Assembly (NCBI GenBank): GCA_964034945.1 | Contig: OZ035960.1 | Location: forward strand, 11,350,457-11,414,456 | Reading direction: 5' to 3' | DNA length: 64,000 nucleotides | From: Chrysopilus asiliformis | Lineage: Eukaryota > Arthropoda > Insecta > Diptera > Rhagionidae | Shown: positions 1 through 13,721 of the stretch, in pieces | How positions within the stretch are numbered: the first letter of the stretch is position 1 | Layout: the number at the start of each line of letters is the position of its first letter | Notes under the pieces: generated by a model | What the model saw: the letters and a program-made list of their open reading frames with translations, nothing else | Databases searched by the model: none | What the model was told of the DNA's origin: nothing | Program-made: the position numbers and the translations under genes

Positions 1-360
1 TTGCAAAGCTCAGTCGCTCTCTTATTGTTGAATCATTGAGAGCCATTACGATTGTTAATTGAATTCTATTTAAAAATTTCATTAATATTTTGAGCTCATT
101 TAATACAAATTAAATTTCAATAAATTTAAAAAAAAGTTTCAATATCCAAGTATTTAATTGATTTTGTCCCTTTTCAGAAGGTAATGGATTTTTCAAGGGA
201 AATTTTTGTTAAATTAAGGACACTTTCTGGAAAATCAGTGGAAAATCAGTAGAATATAAATCGGTATAAATGTTTGAATTGCGCACGAAGTATTAATAGA
301 TTAAATTGTATTGACGAAAATTTGCAGACATGATTTAATTATCTTCAGGAGTACCTAATG

Positions 361-605
361 TTCCTCAGACTTTTGAGTTTTTCTTGAAGTTCTCCGCGAA
401 TTTTATTTAGAATTTATTCTGCGAATTTTATTCATCTATCGCAGAATAAATTTACTTAGCAAAAGTTGCAGAAAATTGAATTTATTCTTTCAGGAATAAA
501 TTTTTGAATTTTGTGTCGTAATGTAAACGGTTCTGACACGTAAATTTGGTGTCGTAGAATAAAATTCATGGAATAAAGTCTCAAGTCAGCGGTGTCTAAG
601 GGGCT
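361..605. repeat. Decayed copy of the GGCGCCGTTTACA MITE family
   Basis: Shares ATTTTATTTAGAATTTATTC, TGTCGTAATGTAAACGGT and GGAATAAAGTCTCA words with 62854-63095 in the same order. The rest of 1-854 has no feature I can support. Confidence 0.4.
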
Positions 606-854
606 GTTAACATTTTCATTTTTTGCCGGGATTTCTCTCAGAAATTTTCCCGCGACACATTATCTTTTACGCGTAATAAATTCATTAAGGGAAAACTCTC
701 AAAATGCGAATCGATTCTAGAAGAGATTTGTTCCGAAATAAACTTCTGGAATTACGTGTGGTACTAACAAAGGTCGTGCATGCTGTGTATGGCGAATTTT
801 GCGTCACAGAACAAAATTTGCTGAATAAGGTGTCAAATGTGAACCACACCCAAG

Positions 855-945
855 GCTGTCCATAAAATACGTCAAACTAATTTTCGTCCTTTCCGACCCC
901 TCTTCCTCCCACATGAAAGTGTGACGTATTTTATGGACAGATTAG
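855..945. mobile_element. Short foldback (about 91 bp)
   Basis: CTGTCCATAAAATACGTCA at 855 and exact inverse TGACGTATTTTATGGACAG at the other end. A decayed relative of the left arm is near 39746. Confidence 0.6.
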
Positions 946-1084
946 TATCATTGAGATTAAAAAATTTCATTGTTATAAAAAAAACTGAACAGATTTGTTC
1001 AGTGGCTCCAAGGTACAAGCGAATAGACTGTAAAAAAAAATATTACCGCAAATTTTAATCTTCACGCCAATTTTTTTTTCTTAA

Positions 1085-1768
1085 CACATTGAACGCCACG
1101 GCAAAATCGGTAATGTTTTCCCGGAGGCCACGTGGGTTTTTGTGAACGAATGGCTTCGTTGTTACTCAAAATGAACTTTTCGACCAATATGGGCTGTCAA
1201 CAGGTCCTTTTTGTATCTTTTCTGCAAGGATTTCTGTTTCGCTCGTTTTTGATCGCATGGCCCTGTAGGTCGTGAAGGTACACGGAAGTCCCTAAAAAGG
1301 ACGGCCACATTCTGCGTACAATGTCCTGAAAAATCACAGCTGTGCCTTACTTGCTTCCCAAAATACTCGCACTCAAAACAGTATGTATTTCTTTTCTTTA
1401 CTTTCGCTTTTCTTTCTATATTTTATCTTTCTTTCAGTTGAATTTCTCAAATGAAAAAACAACATGAATAAAAAGAAAAATGTAACATAAATAAAACAAA
1501 AAAATTAGAATGATTGCCTTTCTACAGTTCAGAAGTTATTTTGTACTTATTTCTATGAAAAAGATTATTTTTTTTTCGAAATAGTTTTGCTTAAATAATT
1601 TTAAAAAATTCCTCAACCTATATCCTCCAAAAAACTATGAACAAATAGCTCCCGGGCCAAGCTGAAAGCTTGAAAATGTTCGACGGAGGCCACCGAATTC
1701 AGTGGCATTGTAAAATCCTATATAATCATGATTCATGACCGTTTTCGTGCGACGTGGCGTTCAATGTA
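1085..1768. mobile_element. piggyBac-like non-autonomous element (TTAA-flanked)
   Basis: TTAA at 1081-1084 and 1769-1772; inverted ends CACATTGAACGCCACG / TACATTGAACGCCACG. 684 bp without a transposase frame. Confidence 0.65.
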
Positions 1769-1775
1769 TTAATGG

Positions 1776-2215
1776 ACAAAACTGGACCATTCCTTCCCCC
1801 TGCCCCATACAAATGAAATAGTTTTCTTCAACTTTCTCGAAAACGGTGGGTCATATTGAAAAATTTATAAAGGTGAAATGTGTTCAGAATAGAATTTTAC
1901 ATAATTTATCCATACATCAAAATCCAATCGGAGCACTACTTCCCTTCTCTCCTAATCAAATGGAATACTTTTTTCCTGTTTTCTCGAAAATCGTGCATCG
2001 TATCGAAACATTTATAAAGATGAAATGTGTTTAGAATATGATTTTACATAGCCGTACCTTACATCAAAATCTAATCGGACCACTCCTTTCTCCATCTCCT
2101 ATAGAAATGAATTTTTTGCAAATAAACATTTTGTCTGTCATCATATAGAGTATTTGACGATTGGCCATTCCCAATTGTAGCTTTTCTTATGTTTAACCAA
2201 CTCTCTTTTGTTACA
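1776..2215 (+). repeat. Repeat of the GTCY-associated family, 3' part only
   Basis: CTCGAAAACGGTGGGTCATA and two tandem versions of CATACATCAAAATCCAATCG plus a tail shared with 7320 and 19560. The GTCY microsatellite end is missing. Confidence 0.5.
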
Positions 2216-5200
2216 AAAATATCATTTTTAATTTCACTCAGACATATGGAATATTAAAAGAATAAATTCAAAACTTGTTCCATTAATTCCGTACAAAATT
2301 GATGACTTAGTAACACAAAAAAAAAACCCCCATAAATCGAAATGATGAACTTTTTTGAATGTGGTTATTCCCAAAACTTAATTAAAACTTTTAAGAGTTC
2401 TTTTTGCACCATCCAACAACTTAGGAAACTCCTCACAAATGAATATAAGAACATTATATATTCTCTAGGTAAAAAAAAGCAGCGCTGTACCATCAAAAAA
2501 GTAGCTTTTTGCTAAGTCATTTAATCTTAATCAAACCTTGAGAGCAAAGAAAACGCGGGGAGTGTACAAAAAAAGACTACTCCACGAATATTTGATCAAA
2601 CAACGGAGTACAGAAAAAAAGTAGAAGTCATCCTAGTCGATGTGCTCAATAATGCAATTTTAATTGCACTTTATGTTATGCAATTCTACCATTCAAAGTT
2701 TCATGAACCCCTTTGGGACACGAGATAATGCGATTCATGGAAATTAAATACAATTCTCTTATTTTACTTGAATGAATCAAAAAACGGAAAATTCACATCA
2801 GGAGTGAGTGTTCCAATTACAGGTAAGAAAATTCCGATTGAATAGAATTTGGCAACATAAGTAAGTACACATATTATATATGTCGTTTTAAGGAAGCACT
2901 AGTGTATGTGACATATGTGGACACTAAAAGCATATATGAATGAATTTTGGGAAAACACGTCTTGAAGACAGGATCTCTTATCACAGCCCGTGGTGTACAA
3001 CATTTTGGCATGGATATATTGGAAACAGTGCGCCAAAGTACACCGCACCCGGTTCACAAATTGTTCGACAGTTCTGGGCCTCCAGACGACAGACGGATCC
3101 GGGAGTGTTGGCCAAACATACCAAGCATATCCCGATTTAAGGAGTTGAATGTTAAACATTTAATACCAACATCGCACCATCACCACCGCCACGTTGCCAC
3201 TTTTGCTTCCTGCGCTCTCATTTTTTTTATCATGAAAAGTGATACATTATTCATGCCCTGAGTTTTGACATACAGTGCTCCGGGAATCCTTCTTTATGCA
3301 AAGTGCCTTTTTTTTGCCTGACTTTCGTGTATTTTTTCCTTCTCAACTCAATATATGTTGCCGCCTTTGTAATTTCGTGTCTCAGCAGGAATCCAGGATT
3401 TCGAATCCCGCCAGAGATTTCGGTATGGGATACAATCTGAAACGAACTCATTCTTGTCCTGTACGATTTAAGAATGCACAACGAAGAACATAAGATGGAA
3501 TCAAAGTTATATTGATGATTTGTTTCATGAACAAAAGTTCTTAAGGACGACAACGTTGACAAAAAGTACAATAACAGACAGTATAAAAACGTTGTTGTTC
3601 TTAGGCTATGAAACCAATAGAGACATAAATACAAAGTGATCATCCATAATAATGGGAATTACTAAGGCAAAACACAAAATTTTGATTCAAAAAATTAAAT
3701 ACGATCAAAATTTATATAGTATTCTGTCTGAGTGTGTTTTACAACAGTGTGAATGTTGAACGGAAAGAATATCATTCAAAAGTATTACATACAAATTTTA
3801 TGTTGTACCGACAAACGAATCAACAAAAAATCATGTTCATAAGTATTTCAACAGAAGATTTCTCTAAAGGCCAATTATGTTTATGTGTATATATTTTTTT
3901 ATATTGTGTTATTTTTTGTTGTCAAAACCGATTTTATGATTTTCTAGTTGATTTATGAGAACATCAATTTTATTGTATAAAAAACGTTCTACATTAATCA
4001 CAATCACATAACTTTACTATTAATTTTGATTCGCGTTATTTATTTACAATTACAGTGGATACTTATCAACATCTCAACTGAATAGAATCTGGTAGCATTC
4101 TTTAAAGATTGACACATTAAAAAAAACATATTTCAGATCGATTTAAATCAAAACAAGCCTCTTGGTTTGGTGGCGTAGATTAGGTGGACACAGCGCGAAC
4201 CAAATAGTAATAAAAAAAATTACAAATCTAATGCAAATTTAAAATAAAATAAAAATATTCCTCGAAAAAAAATGCGCCGCAGTCGATTTTTTTCAGACAT
4301 AATGTGATTTAACTTAAAATTATTGAAAAGAAATGCGCCGCAAGTAAACATTTTTACGGATTAGAAACAAATATCTCTTTGCATGGCTATTTTTTTTCTT
4401 AAGTATGATTATTTTTTTTAAGCATGACTATTTTTTCCATACGCAGGACAATACAAATTTGTTTTGCAATTCCTAAGCCGGATAAAATTACCTGGTAACA
4501 CCAGAATAGCAACGGAAATGTAAAACTCATAGCGAAATATGATCATTAACGTTGCAATGCTATTTAAAATATTCTTAATTTCTGAGTATCATCCTCCCAA
4601 AAATGTCAAGGTTTTGTCTAAGAGAATGCCATACGCAGTCATTACCACCGTCATCACCATCACCACTAAATCGAAACCACAAGTGCGAACGCACACGCTT
4701 CTTCTCGTCGCGGCAACTTTTGGTCCTCAAAATGCCTTTCCGACGTACACGCTTCTTCACTTTTTAGTAGCAAAAATTTGTGTACAACAAGCGATCGCTC
4801 ATGTGTGTGTGGTTCTCATATATGTGATGTATTTCCAGCTCATTACGTTATTAGCTAGCACCGAGGCAACATCAATTGCCAAAATAGAAACTGCTAACAA
4901 TAGAAGAATAAGGACTGGTATTTTGTTAATTACCTACCTACCTGAAAAATAAAACTACCTGCAATTGGGATTTCACCACAGAACTATATAATATAGAACA
5001 ACTGTCACCATACAAAGCTCTGCTGAAAAATGGTCCCCTCTTTATCGTACTTGAACGCATCCACTGAACTGCATAAGGTCGCGAAATTCACAACTTTGAG
5101 ACTAACTTTAGGCGCAAACAAATAACTTTAGGCGCCAACACCATTCCGAAAGTCTATTTTCCTTTGACAGCTCACGGTTTAAACGAGAGAACTATATTTA

Positions 5201-5431
5201 TTTTCATACGGTTATCTTGCTCTTACTTGACTCGTTTTGATTCACTGAACTGTATTGAAATGGGACCATTTGAGACAGCAAATCGAGCGATCTAGTATAT
5301 CTATGGATTTCACTATTTGCATTCAATTTTTATTTACTTGGGGTATGTTTACGAGTCGGTGGCTAAGCACCGACTGACTCAATGAGCGACTTCGTTTGTG
5401 TGCGTAAAAGATGAAGTGAAGAACACTTTTC
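2216..5431. other. No gene seen
   Basis: Only chance frames of at most 137 codons, without recognisable motifs or splice context. AT-rich, with fragments of the GCGCCGCAG repeat near 4270-4340. Confidence 0.6.
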
Positions 5432-5804
5432 GCGCGATATTACACACGGCAACTTTCGGGCTTATTTAAGCCGGCAACTTTTGGGCTTAATAAGCCAATG
5501 TGCTTACATTTGTGGCTTAAATAAGCCAATCCTGTTTGCATATGCTACACAAGTTTACATGGGTGTGTGTGAACTCAAACCATTGAAATTGCTGCTGCTC
5601 ATATACTTCCCAAGATCTTTTCCTGCTGACGGTAAGAACGAAAATGATTTCTCGCCACTACTTTTCACAAACCGGTTCACACGCTTTGCATGTATGCAGA
5701 TTGTCGATAAGCCATGATTTCGAGTGGCAACTTTTCCCTCCTCAGTCGTTTCTCCCCAAAATCGGCTTAAGTAAGCCCGAAAGTTGCCGTGTGTAATATC
5801 GCGC
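5432..5804. mobile_element. CGATATTACAC MITE, copy 1
   Basis: Perfect inverted ends GCGCGATATTACAC and GTGTAATATCGCGC, about 373 bp. Inner repeats AAGCCGGCAACTTTTGGGCT and GGCTTAAATAAGCC are seen near one end. Copies 2 and 3 lie at 45565 and 48767. Confidence 0.75.
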
Positions 5805-6934
5805 TTCGAGTGGTGATTTTTCCCCTCTTGCCGCACTCGTTTCTTTCCTACAATTTGGTGAGGCTGCGGCATGCTGATGACCGAAAGTTGAAACGTGTGC
5901 GCCCTCGCCAACCAACATCTCAACCACCATCACCACTACCACAACCACCATATCTTAGCATTTCGCTATCAATTTTACATTTCCGTTGTCATCCTAGTGT
6001 TAGCATTTAATTGTATCCTGCCTAAGAAACCCCTCAACAAAGAGCAAAGAGAGACGTACCGTTTTCGAGAAAATTGCAAAAAAACGGTTCCGTTTTTGTA
6101 AGAGAGTCAAGAAGGAATGGTCCAATCTTTTCCGTTTTCGAGAAAATTGCAAAAAAAACCGTTTCGAGAAAATTGCTATAAAAGTTTTGTTAGATTTATT
6201 CCGCAATTTCCGATAGTTGATAAAATTGTGTTAAGAAAATCCCTTGTTATTAATTTTTTTATTGTTTTTATATCTTGAGAGCTCATTGCACAACAAATCG
6301 CATATTTTTAGAATTTTTCTTTTTTCAGTTTTTTATTTAAAGTATTTTGAAAGAGCACAAAGTACATGTTTTTTAAGTAAGTTGCTTTGAGATTTTATGT
6401 AATAAATTAAATTAAAATTTTCTTTTCTAAATAAAAAATATATTTTTAATTAAAATAATATTTTTTTACGGCGGGATATAATTTAATCTTAAATTTGAAA
6501 TATACTGCAATCCATTTACTTAAGGAATTTAATAAAAACTGGGTCAGAGCTTTTAATTATCTAATGAAAAGTATGTAAATTTATTTCAATACGACTTCAC
6601 ATATAAAGTATTTTACACACATTTGTGGTTTCTTCCGTTTCGTTGAATTTACTACAAATCTACAACAAATGTGTGTGTTTTATTTATTTTATGACTAACA
6701 TACTTATTCTTTACCTTCTCCATGGAGAGGACAATAGAAAGGATATTTCTTGTTGTTCTGAATATAAAATTCATTACTTTTCTTCAGCTGAAGTGCACTG
6801 AAATGGTCATTTTATTAAGCGACACGGACTCAGTTCCTGAATGTTCGAATTCCATTTCATTATATGATCTGAGTTTGCTTATAAATTAATTAAAGTGCAT
6901 TTGTAATTAAGTAGGACGTTTGATTATACTCTAT
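5805..6934. other. No gene seen
   Basis: 6040-6180 holds two copies of CCGTTTTCGAGAAAATTGCA, a fragment of the repeat family at 1776. Otherwise plain AT-rich DNA. Confidence 0.6.
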
Positions 6935-7345
6935 ATATAGAAACAAAAATGAACTACACCAGGGTGTTTGGAATAACAAAAGATTTTGATTTCCGCATGT
7001 CCGTCCGTCTGTCTGTCCGTGAACACCATAACTTTCGACAGGATTGAGCTAGAGACTTGAAATCTTTTGACACTTGTGCTTCTCGTAAAAAGGAAGGCCC
7101 AGTTTTTAAACGACCTGGCCATTCTTCCCTCATCCACCTTACAAACGAAACTGTTTTTTTTTGCAATTTTCTGGAACTTGGTGGGTTGTATTGAAAAATA
7201 TTGTAAAGGCAAAGGGTGTTTAGAATATGATTTCACAAATTCATTCCATACATTAAAATCCCACCGGACCGGTCGTTTTCCCCGTTTCCATACAAATGGA
7301 TTCTCTTAAAAAGAGTATTTGACGATTTGCCCAAGCAATTGTAGG
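6935..7345 (+). repeat. GTCY-type repeat copy
   Basis: AACAAAAATGAACTACACCA, (CCGTCTGT)n and the same downstream words as 19195. No coding capacity beyond chance frames. Confidence 0.6.
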
Positions 7346-7360
7346 TTTTCTTATCTTTAA

Positions 7361-7529
7361 GGCCTGTGTCCACATGGAAGTTTATTTGCAGAAGTCGCTT
7401 CTAGAAGAGATTTCTGGTGTCACAACTTCTGGAAGTTCACTTGCAGTTAGTGTTTTCACGGGAAAAACTTCCAGAAGTCTCTGCTAGAAGCGACTTCTGC
7501 AAATAAACTTCCATGTGGACACAGGCCTT
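7361..7529. mobile_element. Foldback of about 170 bp
   Basis: AGGCCTGTGTCCACATGGAA at the left and its exact inverse at the right; TTTA precedes and follows it, possibly a duplicated target. Confidence 0.75.
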
Positions 7530-8590
7530 TACAATTTTACAAATGCTTAATCAATGACAAATTGAAAATAATGAAATTTTGAACAAAAAAAAAATCCAAC
7601 TAAAACGATTAACTTTTACTGGCATCAGAAATCTTATATTATTTGAATAAAAACTTCTTCAACAGAAACTTCTTATCGATTGTGTTTGTATCATTTTATT
7701 AGATTACAAAAAGCATATTATATCTATATCTATATATTCGTACTAGATTTGTATTCACAATTTTGTGTATAAAAGTGTTTAACTAAATGTTTTTTGCTAA
7801 ATAAATTTTACCAAAACTTAGGGCAAATAAAATTTTCAAAGTCAAAATATTCAAATAAGAAATTAGTGAAAGTTTGTCGTTTCATTTCCGGTTCGTGTTT
7901 ATCCACTTCCTATGTCACTTTGGCTACCCGCGAGCTCCCCATCTAAGAAACTTCGGCTATCATCACCTCTGGAATATTTTAACCCAATGAAGTTTCCAAG
8001 ATTTTCAGGAAAGCAAGTAAAGGACGAATTGGCTAAATTTCAAAGGGAATTGAACATTTTCTTGTAACCATTTGTTTTTCATTCAATAGTTACGAAAAGA
8101 GGAAAAGTTTTCCAGTATTTTATTTTTAATTGAATTTTACTTATTGTTAGATCTTCTGACTCTTAAGTTTTGCTCTAGTATATTAGATATTTTGCATTTT
8201 TAAGTACCAATATTTTATTATAACTTTTATATCCGATCTTCGAACGGAATTCATAGATTTTATACAACCATTAAATCTATTTTAATATAATTCAGCATTT
8301 TCAAACACGATTTAATTTATAAATATTTAATTTAGTTGGGCAAATGTGGCATGTTTGTATTAAGGAGATGTCACATTGTAGCCTAAGTGAATTTTGATGT
8401 ATGGAAGAGATATCGTCGCTTGAGTATTATTTTCAGGTATTCGCCAAATCGATTATTTGAGATTTTTGACGTTTTAAAGGGTTTTTGAAATGCTGTATAG
8501 ATTGATAAAATCTGCTTTTGAAGATAAGAAAAGCTACAATTGCCGGGAGCCAATCACAAATATTCTATATGATGACAAATGTTTAAATAA
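7530..8590. other. No gene seen
   Basis: AT-rich, no frame above 60 codons, no repeat I can delimit. Confidence 0.6.
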
Positions 8591-9142
8591 AATATAACAA
8601 AAGCTATAATTGCCAATTTGGCAATTATTGAAAACCCCTATGGTGATTTAAGTGAACAGCGAATAGTTGTATCAAAATTCCACTTTGAAGTCAAACTTTC
8701 CAATAAGATTTTTTAAAATTTATTCCAATCGGATTTGGATGTATGGGAGTTTTATGTAGAATCATATCCTAAATAACTTTTGTTCTTGGACTTTTTTGAT
8801 AAGATGCACCGTTTTTGAGATATTCGCAAAAATCGTTTTCGTTCGTATGGGGGGTGCCCCCCCCCCCCCCCCCCAAATGGTCCATTTTTGCCTATTAACG
8901 AACTTAGCCTTGCATTTTACGAAAAACCAATCTGTGTAAAATTTCAAGTCTCTAGCTTAATCCGTGCGCCCGCAATCCGCGCCACAGACGGACGGACGGA
9001 CGAAAGGACGGACGGACATGCTAAATTTTTTATCATTCTAAACCCACTGGTGTAATTCATTTTTTTGTGTGATGACGGGATCTCGGCGTTACAAACGGTA
9101 AGGCAAATCTAATATACCCTTTGATTTCACCATACGGGCATA
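8591..9142 (+). repeat. GTCY-type repeat with an 18-bp C run
   Basis: TATAACAAAAGCTATAATTG at the left and TTTCACCATACGGGC at the right, GGACGGACGG microsatellite at 8990-9015, and an 18-bp C run at 8857-8874. It runs into another repeat of the 1776/19195 type (9150-9505). Confidence 0.65.
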
Positions 9143-9149
9143 AAAAAAT

Positions 9150-9505
9150 CATTTGTATAGGAGAGGGGGAAAGCAGTGGTCCGATTGGATTTTGATGTGT
9201 GAAAGGATTAGGTAAAATCATATTATAAACAGATTTTACCTTAATAAATTTTTCCATATGACTCACCGTTTTTGAGAAAATAGAAAAAAAGTCTTAAATT
9301 TGTATGGTGGGGGAGTAAAGAGTGATCCGATTGAATTTTGATGTAAAGACAGATGATGTAAAATCATATTCTAAGCACATTTTAACTTTATAATTTTTTC
9401 GATATGATGCACAGTTTTCGAGAAATCAGGAAAAAAGTATTCCATTTGTATGGGAGAGGAGGGAAGCAGTGGTCCGATTGGATTTTGATGTATGGATGAG
9501 TTATC
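9150..9505 (-). repeat. Repeat of the 1776-type family
   Basis: Minus-strand: GGTCCGATTGGATTTTGATG occurs more than once here, with ACCGTTTTTGAGAAAAT between. No gene. Confidence 0.5.
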
Positions 9506-11380
9506 TAAAATCCTAACAATGAGTCGTTAGTGGATGTAGTCATATTCGAGTCTACATTTTTTAGAAAAATATACGTTCGTCAAAATAACACTTTCATTTT
9601 AGAAAAAACCATGTGCATTGTATTGTTGGTAAATCACGGAACGTAGATCGCATCAACCAATGATTTCTGTCTCCTAGTGGAAGGTGAAATTTCGAAAAAT
9701 GTCAGTCGTTTTCAGGCAAAGTTTTATGTTTTCTTGAAATAAACTTTAATGTATTTCCTATCATTCGGCCGATGACACAAAACCGGCAAATATTGATTAA
9801 AAGTGCAAGAAAAAAAAACATTATTCGCTCTAAGCCTCAGCAATCACAAGTATGTCCTGATTTCACTCCCACATACTAGACCTATTTTCTTGGTTCCTTT
9901 TACATCCCCATGTAATATTGTTGCTTTTCCTTATACATTCTGTAACAATCATCTTGAGTTCGGTGATGGTGTGCGTATACACATTTGACGAACGTGACGA
10001 ATAAATGAGAATTGGACTCGTGATAGCTGAGTTGTTGAGCGAGTCCTTGGCAGGATAAATTTGAAGAAAAAATTTCTCACTCTTCACGCCATTTTTAGTA
10101 CACAATGTTTTAGTACTTTGCAACAAAATGTCTATGGGGGAGTTTTTGGTCGTTTTGTCTTGGTAGAATGAATGTTGGATAACCAAGACATTAAGATGGC
10201 TTTCTCTTTGGGGAAAACTCTTTGTGGTGATGAGTAAGCGCATACATCGTATTCTAGTACTCCTTCGAGGGAAATATCTTTCAGTCTTAAAAGGCCCAAT
10301 TTCATTTGACATGGCAAGGACTTAATGTCACACAAGAGCATGAAAAAAAAATTGTGGAAAACAAAAAACTTATGGAGAAAATGTGGAAAATGTGTGAGAG
10401 GAAAAGCTTCAATGCGATTTCGTCCTTGAAAGCGCCTCGCAAGCAAAAGTAAACCCAGACGAGTATTGAAGGAAAATCACCATTCTGTGTATAGGAGAGT
10501 TACGATAAATGTAAGAAACAAGTCACTCGTTTCTTGCAATTTGTTTCATTTTGGGCTGGAGTATGTTGGCTGGAAAATGTGCCGAAATGAAATATTCTTT
10601 CGAGTAGACATTATTTTAAAATTGTTTTTCGTTTTTCTATACCTCGGTATACAGAGTAGGGCATATAAACCTCCATAAAAGATATCCTTTATGGTATTCG
10701 GAATGTATGAATTATGCCGTTTTACTTATTGAATTTTTCCTTTGGTATTTCAAAATCTACATCAAAGACAGCATTGATGGGTCATGCTGCATTACCCTAG
10801 TGAACGGTTTCATTTATTATAAATGGCAATGAATTTTCCAAAAGGCTGAAAATTTATTCCCACAGATATTTTCTGAAATTGGCAAGGGTTTTTTATGAAT
10901 ATTAATCGTTTATCGAATTTGCGTAAATTAAATGTGGGTATTTTATATTTTTATTATTATTTTTTTTGCATGCCTTTGGAAATCGTAAAATTAAATAAAA
11001 AAAATGATCAATTGCCCGCAGTGTTTTTCTGAATCTAATTGTGTTAAAATTTAATACTGATTGGGTTGAAACTTGGAATACATATGGCATGTTCTTCTTG
11101 GAAATGTTACTTTTTCAAACATTTATAAAAAAAGTAATTCCGCAAATAACCTGAGATTTTATCCCGTTAAATTTAGGCCTTTCGAACACCCATCCCTATT
11201 TTCGTCACGCTTTTTCGGGACTTTCGTGACTTCTTGGCTTTGTACCGCCGTCACACTACCGCATACCGCCCAATCTCCTGAAACGGTGACATATTTTTTG
11301 GACACTACATAAAATGGCTAAAAAGTGTTATACAAGATTTTTGATTTTGTCGTTTTTAAATAAACACTTTTAAGTCCTTT
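9506..11380. other. No gene seen
   Basis: Two overlapping minus-strand frames (10446-10132, 10312-9863) have no motif I recognise and no homologue in the window. Left unannotated. Confidence 0.55.
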
Positions 11381-12540
11381 TTTGTGTAGTTGGAGGATTT
11401 TTTTTAAAATCTAGGTTCTTTGATGTCTGTTTGTTTGTTAGCTTGTCTGTCAGGGTCAAATGTTGTAATCTATCTCCACTCATACGATTGACTTGAAATT
11501 TTGCACACATACGTAACTCAGATGACAATACAATATTTTCAGTACTTCGTCCGTTTGAGGGTGACGGAAGGTCTTGTAAGTATAACGTGATTATCCTTTT
11601 CCTCCAATTTTTTGAAAAAAAAAAAAAAAAATCTCATCTGAGGGTTTTAGGAGTCTCTGGTACTGATTCTTGCATTAATAAGTCTGCAAGGACAACGGAA
11701 GATCTTGTTAGGATAACGTGATTATCCTTCTTCGTAAATTTCCCGGAAAAATCTCATCTGGAGTTTCTTGCGTTCGTCGATTCCGATTCTGAAGTCAGAA
11801 CGTGCGTAAGGATATTTCAAAGACGAGAATATATATTCGAAGACTAAGACAGTCATCATTTTAGTCACACAAAATGTCTAAAAAGAATAAAATAAAATTA
11901 TTAATTAAAAAAAAACTTAAAAGGAAAATATAATAGGGCAATTCACTTTTGATCGTAGATAGTAAAATCGTAGATTGTACTGTACGTACATCTACGATGG
12001 AAAAGTACAACGAAGCGTGAGCAGCGCTTCACTAGAGGTTGTGGGTGTTGTCGTAAGTTTTTGACTCTTTTATTTATTTTTTTACCTAAATTGTTTAAAG
12101 CATTTTTTAACTCTTAATTTATACTAAATCATATAAATACTTTAATTTACTTACTTTTCCAATGTCCATTTTAGAGTTGGCACCAAGTTGACATGTGACA
12201 AAACATGCCTTAACCTCACTTTATTAGAAGTACGACAAAAACTATGATTTTACCATATCTTCGGGTGTGGTAGATTGTAGTTTTCATCGTAAAAAATTTG
12301 TATGGAGAACTGTCAAAAAACTACGATTTTATTTACGATTCTACGAGTTTACGATCAACTACGCTAAAGAGTGAATAGCCCTAATATTTCGGGCTCTGTG
12401 TATAAGAAAAAACATCGAGATAAAAGCATAAAAAAAAATATAAAATATTTATTTCGATTTTATTTCTGATACACAGTGCCCACAAAAATATTTTTTCTTG
12501 TTCAGTACATTTTTTTTAAATTAAAGCTTTTTCAAATTTT
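11381..12540. repeat. Interspersed repeat homologous to 44070-45180, interrupted
   Basis: ATTGACTTGAAATTTTGCAC, AGGGTGACGGAAG and AACGTGATTATCC recur in the same order at 44092-44195; the tail (GCATAAAAAA then TTTATTTCTGATACACAG) recurs at 45030-45080. A MITE splits this copy at 11936-12381. Confidence 0.65.
11936..12381. mobile_element. GGGCAATTCACTTTTGATCG MITE
   Basis: GGGCAATTCAC at the left and inverse GTGAATAGCCC at the right, with TAATA on both sides (11931-11935, 12382-12386). CGTAGATTG-type words recur in inverted order near both ends. Confidence 0.7.
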
Positions 12541-12575
12541 TTATACTCGTATGGTGAAACCAAAGGGTATATTAA

Positions 12576-13049
12576 CACGTTGACGGACAGTTGCGTCTAT
12601 AGCCGTCAAGTTCAAGTTCACTATGTGACATGACGGCAATAGCCGTCCAATACGAAACGGTCGTTTTTAGACACTGCGGCTGTAGCAGCACAAATGTGCA
12701 TTTACCAGCGTACAAGTAGAAGCCTAGTGTCATGTTTTCGAAAAAAAATTTAGTATGCAAGGTTAACACATTGAGTATGCACGTGGTTGTTGCTTATTTC
12801 AGTCATTAAACCTGTCATTTACGTTTTTAAATTTTTGCTGTTATAGCCGCCATCGTCCCATTACATAGTGTCTAGAGTCCGCTGGCGCCATGACGGTTGT
12901 AGCCGCAACCTAATTAAAGGTGCTGAATTAATCAAAATTAAGTGTATTTAAGCAGAAAGAGTAAAACTATACTTCTAATATTCTAAAAATTACAAAAACA
13001 TATAGTGTCAATTTTCGAATTTCACTTGTTTCTACTGTCCGTCAACGTG
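12576..13049. mobile_element. piggyBac-like element inserted in a GTCY repeat
   Basis: TTAA at 12572-12575 and 13050-13053; ends CACGTTGACGGACAGT and inverse. It interrupts the GTCY repeat between GGGTATATT and TTTGCCTTACCG, which are adjacent in uninterrupted copies. Confidence 0.75.
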
Positions 13050-13500
13050 TTAACTTTGCCTTACCGTTTGTAACGCCAAGATCCCGTCATCACACACAAA
13101 AATGAATTACACCAGTGTGTTTAGAATGATAAAAATAATTAATTTTTGCATGTCCGTCCGTTCGTCTGTCCGTCCGTCTGTGGCGCGGATTGCGGGCGTA
13201 CGGATTGAGATAGAGACTTAAAATTTTGCGCAGATCCGTTTTTCGTAAAATGCAAGGCAAATTTCGTTAATGGGCAAAAATGGACATACGTACGAAAATG
13301 CATCTTATCAAAAAAGTGCAAGAACAAAAGTTATTTAGGATGAGATTCTACATAAAACTCCCATACATCAAAATCCGATTGGAATAAATTTAAAAAAAAT
13401 GATTGAAAAGATTGACTTCAAAGTGGAATTTTGATACAATTGTTCGCCGTTCACTTAAATCACCATAAGAGTTTTCAATAATTGCCAGATTGGCAAATAT

Positions 13501-13721
13501 GGGCCTTACCAATGACCCGTGACTAACTTAGTAACAGCTTTTGGTGTGTGCGAAATGGGCTATTTGCTTGCTAATTCTAGTAAGTTTTCACACATTTATG
13601 ACAGCGAATTTAAAACTTTTCAATAAAAACTAGGATTTGAACCGAAATTAGCAAGCAAATAGCCCGTTTCGCACACACCAAAAGCTGTTACTAAGTTAGT
13701 CACGGGTCATTGGTAAGGCCC
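13501..13721. mobile_element. Foldback with 76-bp near-perfect arms
   Basis: GGGCCTTACCAATGACCCGT starts one arm and its exact inverse ends the other. Flanking TAT on each side suggests a 3-bp duplication. In the uninterrupted family copy at 35512 the sequence reads AATTATAGC. Confidence 0.75.

Noticed and set aside
3389..3420. tRNA B-box-like TTCGAATCCCGCC
   Set aside because: No A box or cloverleaf can be built from the sequence before it.
4539..4952. 137-codon frame
   Set aside because: No family motif, no splice or promoter context, threonine and valine runs from low-complexity ACC/CAC sequence.
9863..10446. Two overlapping minus-strand frames of 104 and 149 codons
   Set aside because: No recognisable domain and they overlap in different frames; most likely chance in AT-rich DNA.
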